A stretch of DNA of 33,281 nucleotides from NCBI GenBank assembly GCA_031549885.1, contig JAVBPD010000047.1, positions 1 to 33,281 of the forward strand. Direction: 5' to 3'. The notes below the pieces were generated by a model that worked only from the letters and a program-made list of their open reading frames with translations, made no database searches and was not told the DNA's origin. A program made the translations under genes and the position numbers. Shown in pieces: positions 23,030-32,482 of the stretch (position 1 is its first letter; every line of letters starts with the position of its first letter). The DNA is from WQUF01 sp031549885. Lineage in GTDB: Bacteria; Bacillota; Clostridia; Clostridiales; Clostridiaceae.

Positions 23030-24049
23030 TCACCTATTAGAGTACATATCATCATAATAGTCTTTGTACTGACCATTTAATATCTTTTCCCACCAATCTT
23101 TATTGTCTAAATACCATTTCACAGTTAATTTAATGCCTTCTTCAAATGTATATTTAGGATGCCAAGAGAGATCTGTATTTATTTTTGTGTTGTCTATAGC
23201 ATATCTTAAATCGTGGCCTAATCTATCTTTAACAAAGGTAATTAAACTTTCAGGTTTATTAAGCTCTTTTAAAATAGTTTTAACAACTTCTAAATTGGTT
23301 TTTTCATTATGGCCACCAATATTATAAGTTTCGCCAAGCTTTCCATTATGAATAATAGCATCAATAGCGCTGCAATGATCCTCAACAAATAACCAATCTC
23401 TTATATTTTCTCCTTTGCCATAAACAGGAAGGGATTCATTATTTAAGGCTCTTGTTATTATAAGAGGTATGAGTTTTTCAGGAAACTGATAATATCCATA
23501 ATTATTTGAACATCTAGATAGGGTAATTGGTAAACCATATGTTCTAAAATATGCATATACTAAAAGGTCAGATGATGCTTTTGATGCAGAATAAGGTGAA
23601 GATGCATGTATTGGAGTTTGTTCAGTGAAAAACAAGTCCTTTCTATCAATTGGAAGGTCTCCATATACTTCATCTGTAGATACTTGATGATATCTCTTTA
23701 TATTAAATTTTAAACTTGCGTCTAAAAGCACTAAAGTGCCTAAAACATTGGTCTTAACGAATACCTCTGGATCTTTTATTGACCTATCAACATGTGACTC
23801 AGCTGCGAAATTAACTACTATATCAAATTTTTCATTTTCAAATAAACTATAAACGTAATCCCTATCAGCAATATCTCCTTTAAAAAATTTAAAATTAGGA
23901 GATTTTAAGGCATCCTTTAAAGTATCATAGTTTCCTGCATAGGTAAGTTTATCAAGGCAAACGATGTTATAATCAGGATATTTATCTAGCAAATAATAAA
24001 TAAAATTTGCACCAATAAATCCTGCACCACCTGTGACTAAAATTTTCAT
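23030..24049 (-). CDS. rfbB: dTDP-glucose 4,6-dehydratase
   Basis: 339 residues, the usual length. Second pathway step: dTDP-glucose to dTDP-4-keto-6-deoxyglucose with tightly bound NAD. Motifs: TGGAGFIGANF (7-17), AAESHVDRS, the catalytic STDEVYGD (Thr125-Asp126-Glu127) and YSASK (Tyr153, Lys157), and SRCSNNYGYYQFPEKLIP. All catalytic residues are intact. AGGTGG lies just before ATG 24049. Between rfbC and rfbD in the operon. Confidence 0.97.
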   Translation of the reverse strand: MKILVTGGAGFIGANFIYYLLDKYPDYNIVCLDKLTYAGNYDTLKDALKSPNFKFFKGDIADRDYVYSLFENEKFDIVVNFAAESHVDRSIKDPEVFVKTNVLGTLVLLDASLKFNIKRYHQVSTDEVYGDLPIDRKDLFFTEQTPIHASSPYSASKASSDLLVYAYFRTYGLPITLSRCSNNYGYYQFPEKLIPLIITRALNNESLPVYGKGENIRDWLFVEDHCSAIDAIIHNGKLGETYNIGGHNEKTNLEVVKTILKELNKPESLITFVKDRLGHDLRYAIDNTKINTDLSWHPKYTFEEGIKLTVKWYLDNKDWWEKILNGQYKDYYDDMYSNR

Positions 24050-24059
24050 TTTTCCACCT

Positions 24060-24611
24060 CTATAAAATAAAATTAATATCTGAGTCCCTTAAAAAAGGAG
24101 CATTTTTATCTTTATCTGATAAAATAGGTTCTTTTATAGCCCATTCTACATTAATTTCATCATCATCAAATCTAATGCTTCGATCATGTTCTTTATTATA
24201 AAACTCATCTACTTTATACTCTACTTCTACATCATCTGATAAAGTTAAAAACCCATGAGCAAAGCCTTTTGGAATTAATAATTGTTTTTTATTTGATGCT
24301 GAAAGTTCAATGGAAAACCATTTTTTATAAGTGGGTGAGCCTTTTCTAAGGTCCACAGCTACATCTTGTATTATACCCTTAGTGCACCTAAACAATTTTG
24401 TTTGAGCAAAGGGATTATTTTGAAAGTGTAGTCCTCTTAAAACTCCTTTGTTTTTTGAAAAAGAATGGTTATCTTGAACAAAATTAATATTTATGCCATG
24501 ATCCTTTAAACAATTAAAAGAATATGTCTCCATAAACCATCCTCTATTATCTTCAAAAACTTTAGGTTCAATAATAAACAAATCACAAATAAATGTCTTA
24601 ACTATATTCAA
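24060..24611 (-). CDS. rfbC: dTDP-4-dehydrorhamnose 3,5-epimerase
   Basis: 183 residues, a cupin-fold homodimer; third pathway step. Motifs: EDNRGWFMETY, FVQDNHSFSKNKGVLRGLHFQ with catalytic His62, RCTKGIIQDVAVDLRKGS, IPKGFAHGFLTLSD and the Tyr-containing DEFYNKEHDRSIR. TTG 24611 is taken as the start because AGAGGTG lies 6 nt upstream and the protein then begins at the family's usual place; an ATG 17 codons earlier would overlap the end of rfbA. The 25-bp gap to rfbA shows one operon. Confidence 0.93.
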   Translation of the reverse strand: MNIVKTFICDLFIIEPKVFEDNRGWFMETYSFNCLKDHGININFVQDNHSFSKNKGVLRGLHFQNNPFAQTKLFRCTKGIIQDVAVDLRKGSPTYKKWFSIELSASNKKQLLIPKGFAHGFLTLSDDVEVEYKVDEFYNKEHDRSIRFDDDEINVEWAIKEPILSDKDKNAPFLRDSDINFIL

Positions 24612-24636
24612 AATTAACACCTCTAAATAAATAATT

Positions 24637-25515
24637 TTAATAGTGAATTTTGCCCTCAGCAACCTTTTTTAAATGGCTACCATATGGTGATTTACCATAT
24701 TTTTGAGAAATCTCTAAAAGTTTATCTGATGAAATCCAGCCTTTTTTATAAGAAATTTCTTCTGGTGCTGATATTTTTAAGCCTTGCCTTACTTCAACCA
24801 TTCTAACAAAATCAGAAGCGCTTAGAAGAGAATCCATAGTGCCTGTATCAAGCCAAGCATAACCTCTGCCAAGTAATTCTACATTTAAATTTCCTTCTTT
24901 AAGATAGATGCTATTTAAATCTGTTATTTCAAGCTCTCCTCTTAAGCTAGGTTTTAAAGATTTAGCGTATTCAACTACTTTATTATCATAAAAATATAAG
25001 CCAGTAATAGCGTAATTTGACTTTGGGAATTTTGGCTTTTCTTCAACAGATATTACCTTGCCATAATTGTCAAACTCAACAACTCCAAAGCTTGTTGGAT
25101 CTTCAACGTAGTATCCAAATATTGTAGCTCCAGATTCTTTTTTAGAGATTTCAGTTAATATTTTTCCAAATCCATTTCCATAAAAAATATTATCACCTAA
25201 TATCATAGCACAATTATCATTTCCGATGAAATCTTCTCCTAAAATAAAGGCTTGCGCAAGGCCGTCAGGAGTAGGTTGTACTTTGTAGGATAGATTTATA
25301 CCAAATTCATCTCCATCTCCTAAAAGTTTTTGAAAATTAGGTATATCATGAGGTGTGGATATTATTAAAATGTCTTTAATTCCAGCTAACATCAAAGTTG
25401 ATAAAGGGTAATATATCATTGGTTTATCATAAGCTGGCAATAATTGCTTGCTAGTAACAATGGTAAGTGGATAGAGCCTTGTTCCCGACCCTCCAGCTAA
25501 AATGATACCTTTCAT
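24637..25515 (-). CDS. rfbA: Glucose-1-phosphate thymidylyltransferase
   Basis: 292 residues; first step, dTTP + glucose-1-phosphate to dTDP-glucose. The nucleotidyl-binding signature LAGGSGTRLYPLT (6-18), KQLLPAYDKPMIYYPLSTLM, QPTPDGLAQAF, LGDNIFYG, the sugar site EEKPKFPKS and LDTGTMDSLL are all present. AAGGAGGT sits 7 nt before ATG 25515. It is the second gene after the initiating transferase and opens the rfbACBD run. The pathway is commonly feedback-inhibited by dTDP-rhamnose at this enzyme. Confidence 0.97.
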   Translation of the reverse strand: MKGIILAGGSGTRLYPLTIVTSKQLLPAYDKPMIYYPLSTLMLAGIKDILIISTPHDIPNFQKLLGDGDEFGINLSYKVQPTPDGLAQAFILGEDFIGNDNCAMILGDNIFYGNGFGKILTEISKKESGATIFGYYVEDPTSFGVVEFDNYGKVISVEEKPKFPKSNYAITGLYFYDNKVVEYAKSLKPSLRGELEITDLNSIYLKEGNLNVELLGRGYAWLDTGTMDSLLSASDFVRMVEVRQGLKISAPEEISYKKGWISSDKLLEISQKYGKSPYGSHLKKVAEGKIHY

Positions 25516-25587
25516 TAAGATTACCTCCTTGTATAATGCAGTTACAATATTAAACATTCAAGAATATAAACCTGAATGTTTTAAAAA

Positions 25588-26226
25588 TTACTTATTATCA
25601 TATTTTAGTTTTTTATTGTAATTATTATTTATTTTATTTTGTTTTTTTTTTTCGTCTAAAACGTCTTCTGTTTGAAATAGCTTAAAAATAGTATAAAACA
25701 TGATTTTAATATCAAGCCATGGTGATACATTATCTAAATATTCTTTGTCATATTTTACTTTTTTATCTATTGAAACTTTATCTCTTCCATTTATTTGTGC
25801 AAGACCTGTAAGCCCAGGCAACAGCACATATACACCAGCATCAATGCGTTTTTTAATAAGTTCTGATTCTGATTCTATAACTGGTCTAGGGCCAACAAAG
25901 GACATATCCCCTTTTAAAACGTTAAAAACTTGAGGAAATTCATCTATGCTGGTTTTTCTTAGGATTCTCCCAATTTTAGTGATGTATTTGTCGGAATCCT
26001 CCAGTAGAGAAGTTGGCATGCTGGGAGCTGATGTAAGCATAGTCCTGAATTTATATATTTTAAAAGGTTTTGCATCTTTACCAATTCTCGTTTGAACAAA
26101 AAAAACTGAACCTTTGTCATCTAGTTTAATTAATATAATGACTATTAGCATAATAGGAGATGTAATAATTAAAAATATTGATGAGCATATAATATCTACA
26201 CATCTTTTTAAAAAAGCCTGATACAT
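25588..26226 (-). CDS. Undecaprenyl-phosphate sugar-1-phosphate transferase (initiating)
   Basis: 212 residues. It is a bacterial sugar transferase: one membrane or re-entrant helix at about 13-35, then the conserved catalytic core RIGKDAKPFKIYKFRTM, RILRKTSIDEFPQVFNVLKGDMSFVGPRPV and PGLTGLAQINGRD. It moves a hexose-1-phosphate to the lipid carrier and so starts the glycan. The C-terminus adds a 25-residue Lys/Asn-rich tail. ATG 26226 has GGAGGTG 4 nt upstream. It is first in the minus arm. Confidence 0.93.
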   Translation of the reverse strand: MYQAFLKRCVDIICSSIFLIITSPIMLIVIILIKLDDKGSVFFVQTRIGKDAKPFKIYKFRTMLTSAPSMPTSLLEDSDKYITKIGRILRKTSIDEFPQVFNVLKGDMSFVGPRPVIESESELIKKRIDAGVYVLLPGLTGLAQINGRDKVSIDKKVKYDKEYLDNVSPWLDIKIMFYTIFKLFQTEDVLDEKKKQNKINNNYNKKLKYDNK

Positions 26227-26579
26227 AAATCACCTCCACAGGGACAATTACTATTTGTAATAAACAGACATTTAGGTATTGTAAAAATAAATTTAATATT
26301 ATATGAATTTTAACCATAATGGCACAGTTTTTTTTATTTCAAATTTTTACTATTTATATTATTACCTTATAAATTATCTTTTAAAAAAAAATTTTAATGC
26401 ATATTATTTTATTATAATACAAATGAACGCATATTTCTTTACGAATAGCTTAAAATTACATGACAAATCAGTAATAATTTTATTCTGATATAAACTTAAA
26501 ATGAAAAATTATCAATATATTTAAGTTTAAACTATAATTTAATTTTTTAAAAGATATTTTAAATTTAAAGTATCTTTAT
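26227..26579. other. AT-rich gap; presumed promoter region of the rfb operon
   Basis: No gene is supported. A TATAAT on the minus strand near 26299 is a candidate -10, without a clear -35. A 61-codon hydrophobic plus-strand frame at 26303 has no binding site. Confidence 0.35.
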
Positions 26580-27419
26580 TTAAAAATCATAAGAATATTT
26601 AACTTTATAATGCTTTTTCCAATTAAAATATAAGAGTACTGAAGATACAACTAAAAATATAATGCTAACTGCTAAATATATATTCATAAACATATCACTA
26701 TTAGAAATGCTATCAGGTAAGTAATCAAGAGCAACAGAGTAAGAATTATGTACAATATGACATATAATTACAATTAAGAGAGAATTAAATTTTTCTCTAA
26801 AAATACCGTAAACTACTCCTAATATAAACGCATAAGTTCCTTGAACCATGTTCATATGCATGATGCCAAAGAAAAGCGCTTGAATGATTATAGCTATTAA
26901 AAAATTTGTACCTGATTTCATTTCGCTAAAAATTAAACCTCTAGTAACAATTTCTTCCATTATTGGCCCCATAAAGCAAACGTAAATAATGGAAAAAAGT
27001 ACAGAAATTTGAAACATATCATCAAAAATATTTTGGATTTCACTGAAATTAGGATATATTTTAGTTAAAAAATCTGCAAAAAAAGCGATTACAGGATAAA
27101 AACTAATGCTAAAAAAAATAGCAAGCAATAAAGTAGAAACTTTAACCTTGTTTAATGATAAAGTTTTAATAAAATTTTTATTCCTCATATAAAATATTAG
27201 CCAATAAATAAAAAATGTAGCAATTATGCAAAATGGAAGAGAATAAAGGGAAGCTTTGGTTACCATTTCCATTATCATATCTTGATTAGTATTATTGAAA
27301 AATATATCGCTATTTGCCATCATCATAGGGATCATAAAAATCACAGAAAAAATAAGTTGCATAAACAAATATATGAACATAAAAGCCATAGAATATAAAA
27401 GCGCTTTTACAGCTTTCAA
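26580..27419 (-). CDS. CPBP-family intramembrane metalloprotease
   Basis: 279 residues, mostly hydrophobic, six to eight membrane segments. The three CPBP/Abi motifs are present: MEEIVTRG (EExxxR; about 155-161), FFGIMHMN (FxxxH; His188) and HIVHN (His221/His224). This is the prenyl-endopeptidase-like fold used in bacteriocin self-immunity and other membrane proteolysis; the substrate is unknown. TTG 27419 is the start, with AGAGGTG 6 nt upstream; the GTG 3 codons earlier overlaps that site. It lies 84 bp beyond the M28 gene, with a hairpin between, so it is probably transcribed separately. Confidence 0.85.
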   Translation of the reverse strand: MKAVKALLYSMAFMFIYLFMQLIFSVIFMIPMMMANSDIFFNNTNQDMIMEMVTKASLYSLPFCIIATFFIYWLIFYMRNKNFIKTLSLNKVKVSTLLLAIFFSISFYPVIAFFADFLTKIYPNFSEIQNIFDDMFQISVLFSIIYVCFMGPIMEEIVTRGLIFSEMKSGTNFLIAIIIQALFFGIMHMNMVQGTYAFILGVVYGIFREKFNSLLIVIICHIVHNSYSVALDYLPDSISNSDMFMNIYLAVSIIFLVVSSVLLYFNWKKHYKVKYSYDF

Positions 27420-27447
27420 ATATATCACCTCTTAAAATAAATAAAAT

Positions 27448-27487
27448 GACTTATTGTATAAGTATATTAAAACCAATACAATAAGTC
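27448..27487 (-). terminator. Terminator after the M28 gene
   Basis: GACTTATTGTAT (27448-27459) and ATACAATAAGTC (27476-27487) form a perfect 12-bp stem. On the minus strand ATTTTATTTATTTT follows. Confidence 0.8.
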
Positions 27488-27503
27488 TATATAATAATTA
27501 AAT

Positions 27504-28841
27504 TTAGTAAAAACCTTCTTTTTGAAACTTAAGTGCTAAAGTTACACAAATAACTATTATACTTGAAAGAAGAATTGTATCATCATATTTTAAAAATACA
27601 TTATCCCTGTAGGCTGTTTTCATTAAGTAATCCCAAATAATTGAAAAACACCTTTTTATATTTTCTTTATTAATATAAATATCCTTGTCAGAAGGAGTAT
27701 GATATCTGCTTGATTCAGTATCACAAAGGGTAATAGCATCAATTCCTTTAGATGAAAAAGAAGAATGATCGCTTGAGTCATTAAAATCAAGAACAAAATC
27801 AATACCTTCATTAGTACAAATTTCTGAAATATCTTTAATAATCTTTTCGTTAGGCGTTGTATTATTCCCAGAAATTATATGTAATTTTGATCCCTCATCA
27901 CCACCGATCATGTCGATATTTATAATAGAAGAATCTAAGAGATTGTCTAAATTTTCTTTTGCGAAATTTTCAGAACCTAAAAGTCCAAACTCCTCAGCGT
28001 TAAAAGAAGCAAATACAATGTCATTAAGTGGTTTTGGCAAGGATTTTAAAAACCTTGATAATTCAAGCACAAAAGCAGTTCCTGAAGCATCATCAAGAGC
28101 ACCAGGATAAATCTCACCTAGAATATTTGTCCCTAAATGATCAAAATGGGAAGTAAATACTATTTTATTGCTTTTTAAGATCCCATCAATTTTACCTGAT
28201 AAATTGCTTATAGGTGCTTCTTTAATTTCATAAGGAATTTTAATAGTCATAGACATTCCTTGGCTAAGGGATTTTTTAATGTCAAGGAGAGCATCTTTTG
28301 CAACAAAAATTAAAAGTGCACAATCTGAATTTTCAATAAATGAGCTTCTAAATTTATCTTTAATGTCATGCTCATAGAAAATAACAATACCATTTGGAGT
28401 ATTAAGGTGAAGAGATTTCTCTTGATTTTTAATAATGTTTTCTAAAGTAAACTTAGCTTCAGTAACTTTAAAATTTAAAAAATCTTCTCTAAAGTCAATG
28501 TTATATTTAAAAGTTTTATGAATTTCTCCGTATCCATCTCTAATTTGCAAAAAAGGTTTTCCTGAGGTTTTTTCTGGATAATTTACAGTAAAATTATCTT
28601 TAAAGTTATCTTTAAAGGGTGATAAATTTATTAGATTAAAATATCTTTCAATGTAATTTTCAACATCTTCATTTTCTTTTGTACCTGCAAGTCGACCCTT
28701 ATAGTTTTCAGAACTTAAATTTGATATGTGTTTCATTACATTATCTATATTAAATTTATCTTTATAGTTAAAATATAATGTTGAAATATGTAAAGAGCAT
28801 AAAGATAAAATAAGTATAATAGAGCATATTAAATCTCTCAT
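27504..28841 (-). CDS. Membrane-anchored M28-family zinc aminopeptidase
   Basis: 445 residues. An N-terminal hydrophobic segment (4-20) and a C-terminal one (about 421-438) suggest both ends are at the membrane and the enzyme faces out. The M28 metal site is intact: SHFDHLG (His232), YPGALDDASG (Asp250), NAEEFG (base Glu283, ligand Glu284), INIDMIGG (Asp310) and RYHTPSD (His381). It should remove N-terminal amino acids from peptides with two zinc ions. ATG 28841 has GGAGG 4 nt upstream. Divergent from tex. Confidence 0.9.
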   Translation of the reverse strand: MRDLICSIILILSLCSLHISTLYFNYKDKFNIDNVMKHISNLSSENYKGRLAGTKENEDVENYIERYFNLINLSPFKDNFKDNFTVNYPEKTSGKPFLQIRDGYGEIHKTFKYNIDFREDFLNFKVTEAKFTLENIIKNQEKSLHLNTPNGIVIFYEHDIKDKFRSSFIENSDCALLIFVAKDALLDIKKSLSQGMSMTIKIPYEIKEAPISNLSGKIDGILKSNKIVFTSHFDHLGTNILGEIYPGALDDASGTAFVLELSRFLKSLPKPLNDIVFASFNAEEFGLLGSENFAKENLDNLLDSSIINIDMIGGDEGSKLHIISGNNTTPNEKIIKDISEICTNEGIDFVLDFNDSSDHSSFSSKGIDAITLCDTESSRYHTPSDKDIYINKENIKRCFSIIWDYLMKTAYRDNVFLKYDDTILLSSIIVICVTLALKFQKEGFY

Positions 28842-28951
28842 AATTCCTCCTACTTTAGTTCTATAAAATTATATGTTATTTAAAATATATATAGAACTGG
28901 TAAGTTTCTTTGCTTTTCATTAAAAATATTATATGAGAAAAAATAATATGT

Positions 28952-28957
28952 TATAAT
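28952..28957 (+). promoter_or_regulatory. -10 element of tex
   Basis: A TATAAT lies 25 bp before the start and is preceded by AT-rich sequence without a clear -35. Confidence 0.4.
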
Positions 28958-28982
28958 CTATACTATTGGAGGAGATAAATTG

Positions 28983-31151
28983 ATGAATATAATTGAAAAG
29001 CTGAGCAAAGAGCTCAATATTACATTAAATCAATCTAAAAATGTTATGGAGCTTTTAGATCAAGGAAATACTGTGCCATTTGTAGCAAGATATAGAAAAG
29101 AAGCTACAGGTGGAATGGATGATACCAGCCTAAGATTATTTAACGAAAGACTTATATATATTAGAAATTTAGAAGATAGAAAAGAAACCGTAATAAAAAC
29201 TATTGAAGAAGCTGGAAAATTAACGGACGAATTGAGAAAGTCTATAGAAAATGCTGAAGTTTTAACTGAAGTGGAAGATTTATATAGACCATATAAGCCC
29301 AAAAAGAGAACGAAGGCTACAATAGCAATTGAGAAAGGGTTACAGGGATTAGCTGATTTTATATTAAGTGGTGAATGTAAAATTGACCCTATAGAAGAAA
29401 GAAAAAAATACATAAATGAAGAAAAAGGAGTGCTAAATTCTGAAGAAGCTTTAGAAGGAGCTTGCAACATAATAGCGGAAATCATATCAGATGATGCAGA
29501 AATTAGAAAATGGATGAGGGCTTTTTTAAATAGCACAGCTTTTATTGAAACATCAGGTGAAAATCATGGTGATAAATTTACCCCATATGAAATGTATTAT
29601 GAATACAAAGAAAAAGTTAAAACAATACCAGGGCATAGAATTCTTGCCATAAACAGGGGAGAAAATGAAGGAGTTTTAAAGGTAAAAATAACCTGCAATA
29701 TGGATGAAATAAAGGAAAAAATTTATAAAAAATTTATAAAAGAAAATGAACTTACAGATAAATATATTTTAATTAGCGCAGATGATTCACTAAAAAGGCT
29801 CATTTATCCTTCTGTTGAAAGAGAAATTAGAAATGAAATGACCGAAAGGGCTTGTGAGGGTGCTATAAAAGTATTTAAAGAAAACTTAAAAGCTCTTTTA
29901 ATGCAGCAACCTATAAAGGGAAAGGTCGTTTTAGGATATGATCCAGGCTTTAGAACAGGGTGTAAAATTGCAGTTCTTGACTCAACTGGAAAACTACTAG
30001 ATATAGGTACAATATATCCTACAGTACCTCAAAATGATGTAGATGGAGCAATTAAGACCATGAAGGCGTTAGTTTATAAATATAATATAGAAATAATATC
30101 CCTTGGAAACGGTACAGCTAGCAGAGAATCAGAAATTGTGCTTGAAAGGCTTATAAAAGAAGTATATGAAGAAAAAAATATAAATTTAAGCTATGTGGTA
30201 GTTTCTGAATCAGGAGCATCAGTTTATTCTGCTTCAGAGCTTGCTGCTAAAGAATACCCAAATATTGATGTATCCATAAGAGGAGCTATATCAATTGGAA
30301 GGAGAGTTCAAGATCCCTTAGCTGAACTTGTAAAAATAGACCCTAAATCTATAGGTGTGGGCCAATATCAACATGACATAAATTCTAAAGCACTAGATGA
30401 ATCATTAAAGGGTGTTGTGGAATCTTGTGTTAACTCAGTTGGAGTGGATTTAAATGTTGCAACTCCGTCTTTATTAAATTATATAGCAGGAATTTCTCCC
30501 TCTATTTCAGAAAATATAGTTAATTATAGAAATGAAAATGGAATATTTAAAAATAGAAATGAGCTTTTAAAAGTAAAGAGGCTTGGTCCAAAGGTATTTG
30601 AACAATGTGCAGGATTTTTACGAATACCAGAAAGTGACGAACTATTAGACAACACTGCAGTTCATCCAGAATCTTATAAACAAGCTAAAGAGCTTTTAAA
30701 TATTTTAGGCTATAATTACAGTGAATTAAAAAAAGGAGAGCTTCGTCAAATAGATAAAGGATTTAATGAAAAAAAATATGAAGAATTATCCTTAAAACTT
30801 AACATAGGGGTTCCTACTTTAAAGGATATAATTAAGGAAATCATGAAGCCAGGAAGGGATCCAAGAGAAGATTTACCAAAGCCCATATTTAAAACAGGTG
30901 TTGTGGACATATCGCATCTTAAAACCGGAATGAGGCTTTTAGGAACCATAAGAAATGTAGCTGACTTTGGAGCTTTTGTGGATATTGGAGTGCACCAAGA
31001 TGGGCTTATACATATAAGTCAATTATCATCAAAATATATAAAACATCCACTTGATGTAGTAAAAGTAGGAGATGTTGTAGAAGTGGAAATTTTAGAGGTT
31101 GATGCAAAAAGAAAGAGGATAGGGCTTACTATGAGGTTTAGTACTAATTAA
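28983..31151 (+). CDS. tex: Tex-family S1 RNA-binding protein
   Basis: 722 residues, full length. Order: N-terminal helical region (LSKELNITLNQSKNVMELL ... VPFVARYRKEATGGMDD), a YqgF/RNase-H-like domain from about 322 (GKVVLGYDPGFRTGCKIAVLD), helix-hairpin-helix motifs (about 495-560; SENIVNYRNENGIFKNRNELL and KRLGPKVFEQCAGF) and a C-terminal S1 domain (about 645-720; GTIRNVADFGAFVDIGV, DGLIHISQLS). Tex binds nucleic acid and is linked to transcription fidelity and toxin-gene expression. GGAGG lies 10 nt before ATG 28983 and 7 nt before TTG 28980; ATG is preferred. Confidence 0.95.
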   Translation: MNIIEKLSKELNITLNQSKNVMELLDQGNTVPFVARYRKEATGGMDDTSLRLFNERLIYIRNLEDRKETVIKTIEEAGKLTDELRKSIENAEVLTEVEDLYRPYKPKKRTKATIAIEKGLQGLADFILSGECKIDPIEERKKYINEEKGVLNSEEALEGACNIIAEIISDDAEIRKWMRAFLNSTAFIETSGENHGDKFTPYEMYYEYKEKVKTIPGHRILAINRGENEGVLKVKITCNMDEIKEKIYKKFIKENELTDKYILISADDSLKRLIYPSVEREIRNEMTERACEGAIKVFKENLKALLMQQPIKGKVVLGYDPGFRTGCKIAVLDSTGKLLDIGTIYPTVPQNDVDGAIKTMKALVYKYNIEIISLGNGTASRESEIVLERLIKEVYEEKNINLSYVVVSESGASVYSASELAAKEYPNIDVSIRGAISIGRRVQDPLAELVKIDPKSIGVGQYQHDINSKALDESLKGVVESCVNSVGVDLNVATPSLLNYIAGISPSISENIVNYRNENGIFKNRNELLKVKRLGPKVFEQCAGFLRIPESDELLDNTAVHPESYKQAKELLNILGYNYSELKKGELRQIDKGFNEKKYEELSLKLNIGVPTLKDIIKEIMKPGRDPREDLPKPIFKTGVVDISHLKTGMRLLGTIRNVADFGAFVDIGVHQDGLIHISQLSSKYIKHPLDVVKVGDVVEVEILEVDAKRKRIGLTMRFSTN

Positions 31152-31227
31152 AGATCTTATAAATAAGTAAATAGTAAAGTGGGCATACTACGTTAAATTG
31201 ATATAAGTTTAAAAAAGAGGGGTTTAT

Positions 31228-32400
31228 ATGAAAAAGATTGGACATTTAATATATATGCCAACTGTTTTTATACTCACTGTAGCAATTAGTTCAGTATGCT
31301 CAATGCTTTATTTTAGCAAAACTTTAAATTTAAAGGTTTTAAATTCTGCTGAAAATGCCGTCAATGGGCTTTATTTAGATGGTGATAAAGCATGTTTTTC
31401 AAATGATATTTCAAATCAAAAAATTGCACAAGCTAAAAATATTGTAGAGAGACTCCAATATGGAAATGAAAAAATAAAATTAGTATGCGAAGTTGAAAAT
31501 ATCAGAGATTTGTATAATATTAAGAGAAATATGAATAAAATTTTTAAAGATGGAGTTTTAATATGGCAAAATCAAAATGCTATTTCTAAACTTAATGAGG
31601 AGCTTGAAAAATATAAAGCATATAATGAGAAGATATATGCTTCTTTAAGGAAAGATTTGGATGATATAAATGAACAAAACCATAGAATTAACCAAACGAA
31701 GGATAAAATAAATAATTTGCTTGTGGATAAAGATGCTACAAGGGAAGAATATAATGCGGCTTTAATCGATGTTTATTCTATAAAAAATTCAGATATTAAA
31801 GAGAATTTACTATCATCTTTAAAAAAACTGGATGATATTATTACTGAAAAAGTAAACCAAGGATTTTCAAATATAAAGTCAATTGATCCTAGCATAGTAG
31901 TAGATTTAAAATATGCTACAGAGGATAATTTTACTGGTAGGAGAATATATGATTTTGGAAATGCCATTGCAAGGACTAGTACTTGCAAAAAGCTTGCAAA
32001 AGCAAATGAGATGCTTAAAGCTTTAGGGTATAAAATAAAAATATGGGATGCTTATAGGCCTTATTATGCTCAAGAAGCTTTATGGGAAGCATATCCAGAT
32101 CCTAACTTTGTAGAAAGCCATGATCCTAGCCACTCTTATGAACTTGGAGTGACATTTGATGTGACGATTTGCGATTTAGATGGAAATGAAATGACTATGC
32201 AAAGCCAGTTTGACGAGTTCTCAGAGAAAGCTTATAGGAATTATCAGCGGAATTTAGAGGAGGATAAATATTATAAAATACTAGATAACGCTATGACAGA
32301 TGCAGGGTTTGTTGGAAATTATAAGAAGTGGTGGAATTACATTGATAGGGATGAAAGCAAGTACATTCCTATGGATGTAGATCCTAAAATTTATAAGTAA
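31228..32400 (+). CDS. Membrane-anchored VanX-like (M15D) protein with lost catalytic residues
   Basis: 390 residues: TM helix at about 9-30, then an extracytoplasmic coiled coil (about 115-165) and a VanX-like domain from about 215. Family motifs present: VVDLKYATEDNFTGRRIY, KIWDAYRPYYAQEALW with the substrate Arg277 and FDEFSEKA. The zinc motif SxHxxGxAxD reads HSYELGVTFD (Asp311 kept, His not at the usual place) and EWWH reads KWWN (Lys367, Asn370). The base Glu and the last zinc His are thus gone, so D-Ala-D-Ala hydrolysis is not expected. It could be a non-catalytic peptidoglycan-stem binder. GAGGGG lies 5 nt before ATG 31228. Confidence 0.85.
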   Translation: MKKIGHLIYMPTVFILTVAISSVCSMLYFSKTLNLKVLNSAENAVNGLYLDGDKACFSNDISNQKIAQAKNIVERLQYGNEKIKLVCEVENIRDLYNIKRNMNKIFKDGVLIWQNQNAISKLNEELEKYKAYNEKIYASLRKDLDDINEQNHRINQTKDKINNLLVDKDATREEYNAALIDVYSIKNSDIKENLLSSLKKLDDIITEKVNQGFSNIKSIDPSIVVDLKYATEDNFTGRRIYDFGNAIARTSTCKKLAKANEMLKALGYKIKIWDAYRPYYAQEALWEAYPDPNFVESHDPSHSYELGVTFDVTICDLDGNEMTMQSQFDEFSEKAYRNYQRNLEEDKYYKILDNAMTDAGFVGNYKKWWNYIDRDESKYIPMDVDPKIYK

Positions 32401-32425
32401 ACTTGCTGTTTTAGGCTGCTGTATA

Positions 32426-32469
32426 ATAAATTCAGGCGAAAGCATTATAGTGCTTCCGCCTAAATTTAT
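32426..32469. terminator. Terminator after the VanX-like gene
   Basis: ATAAATTCAGGCGAAAGCA (32426-32444) pairs with 32451-32469 over 19 bp with two mismatches around a 6-nt loop. It stands between converging genes and probably serves both. Confidence 0.85.
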
Positions 32470-32482
32470 AAGTTATTTATTA

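Noticed and set aside
23103..23327. 74-codon plus-strand frame opposite rfbB
   Set aside because: Antisense to a well-supported enzyme; no own signals.
26303..26488. 61-codon hydrophobic plus-strand frame upstream of the initiating transferase gene
   Set aside because: No binding site and only AT-rich composition.
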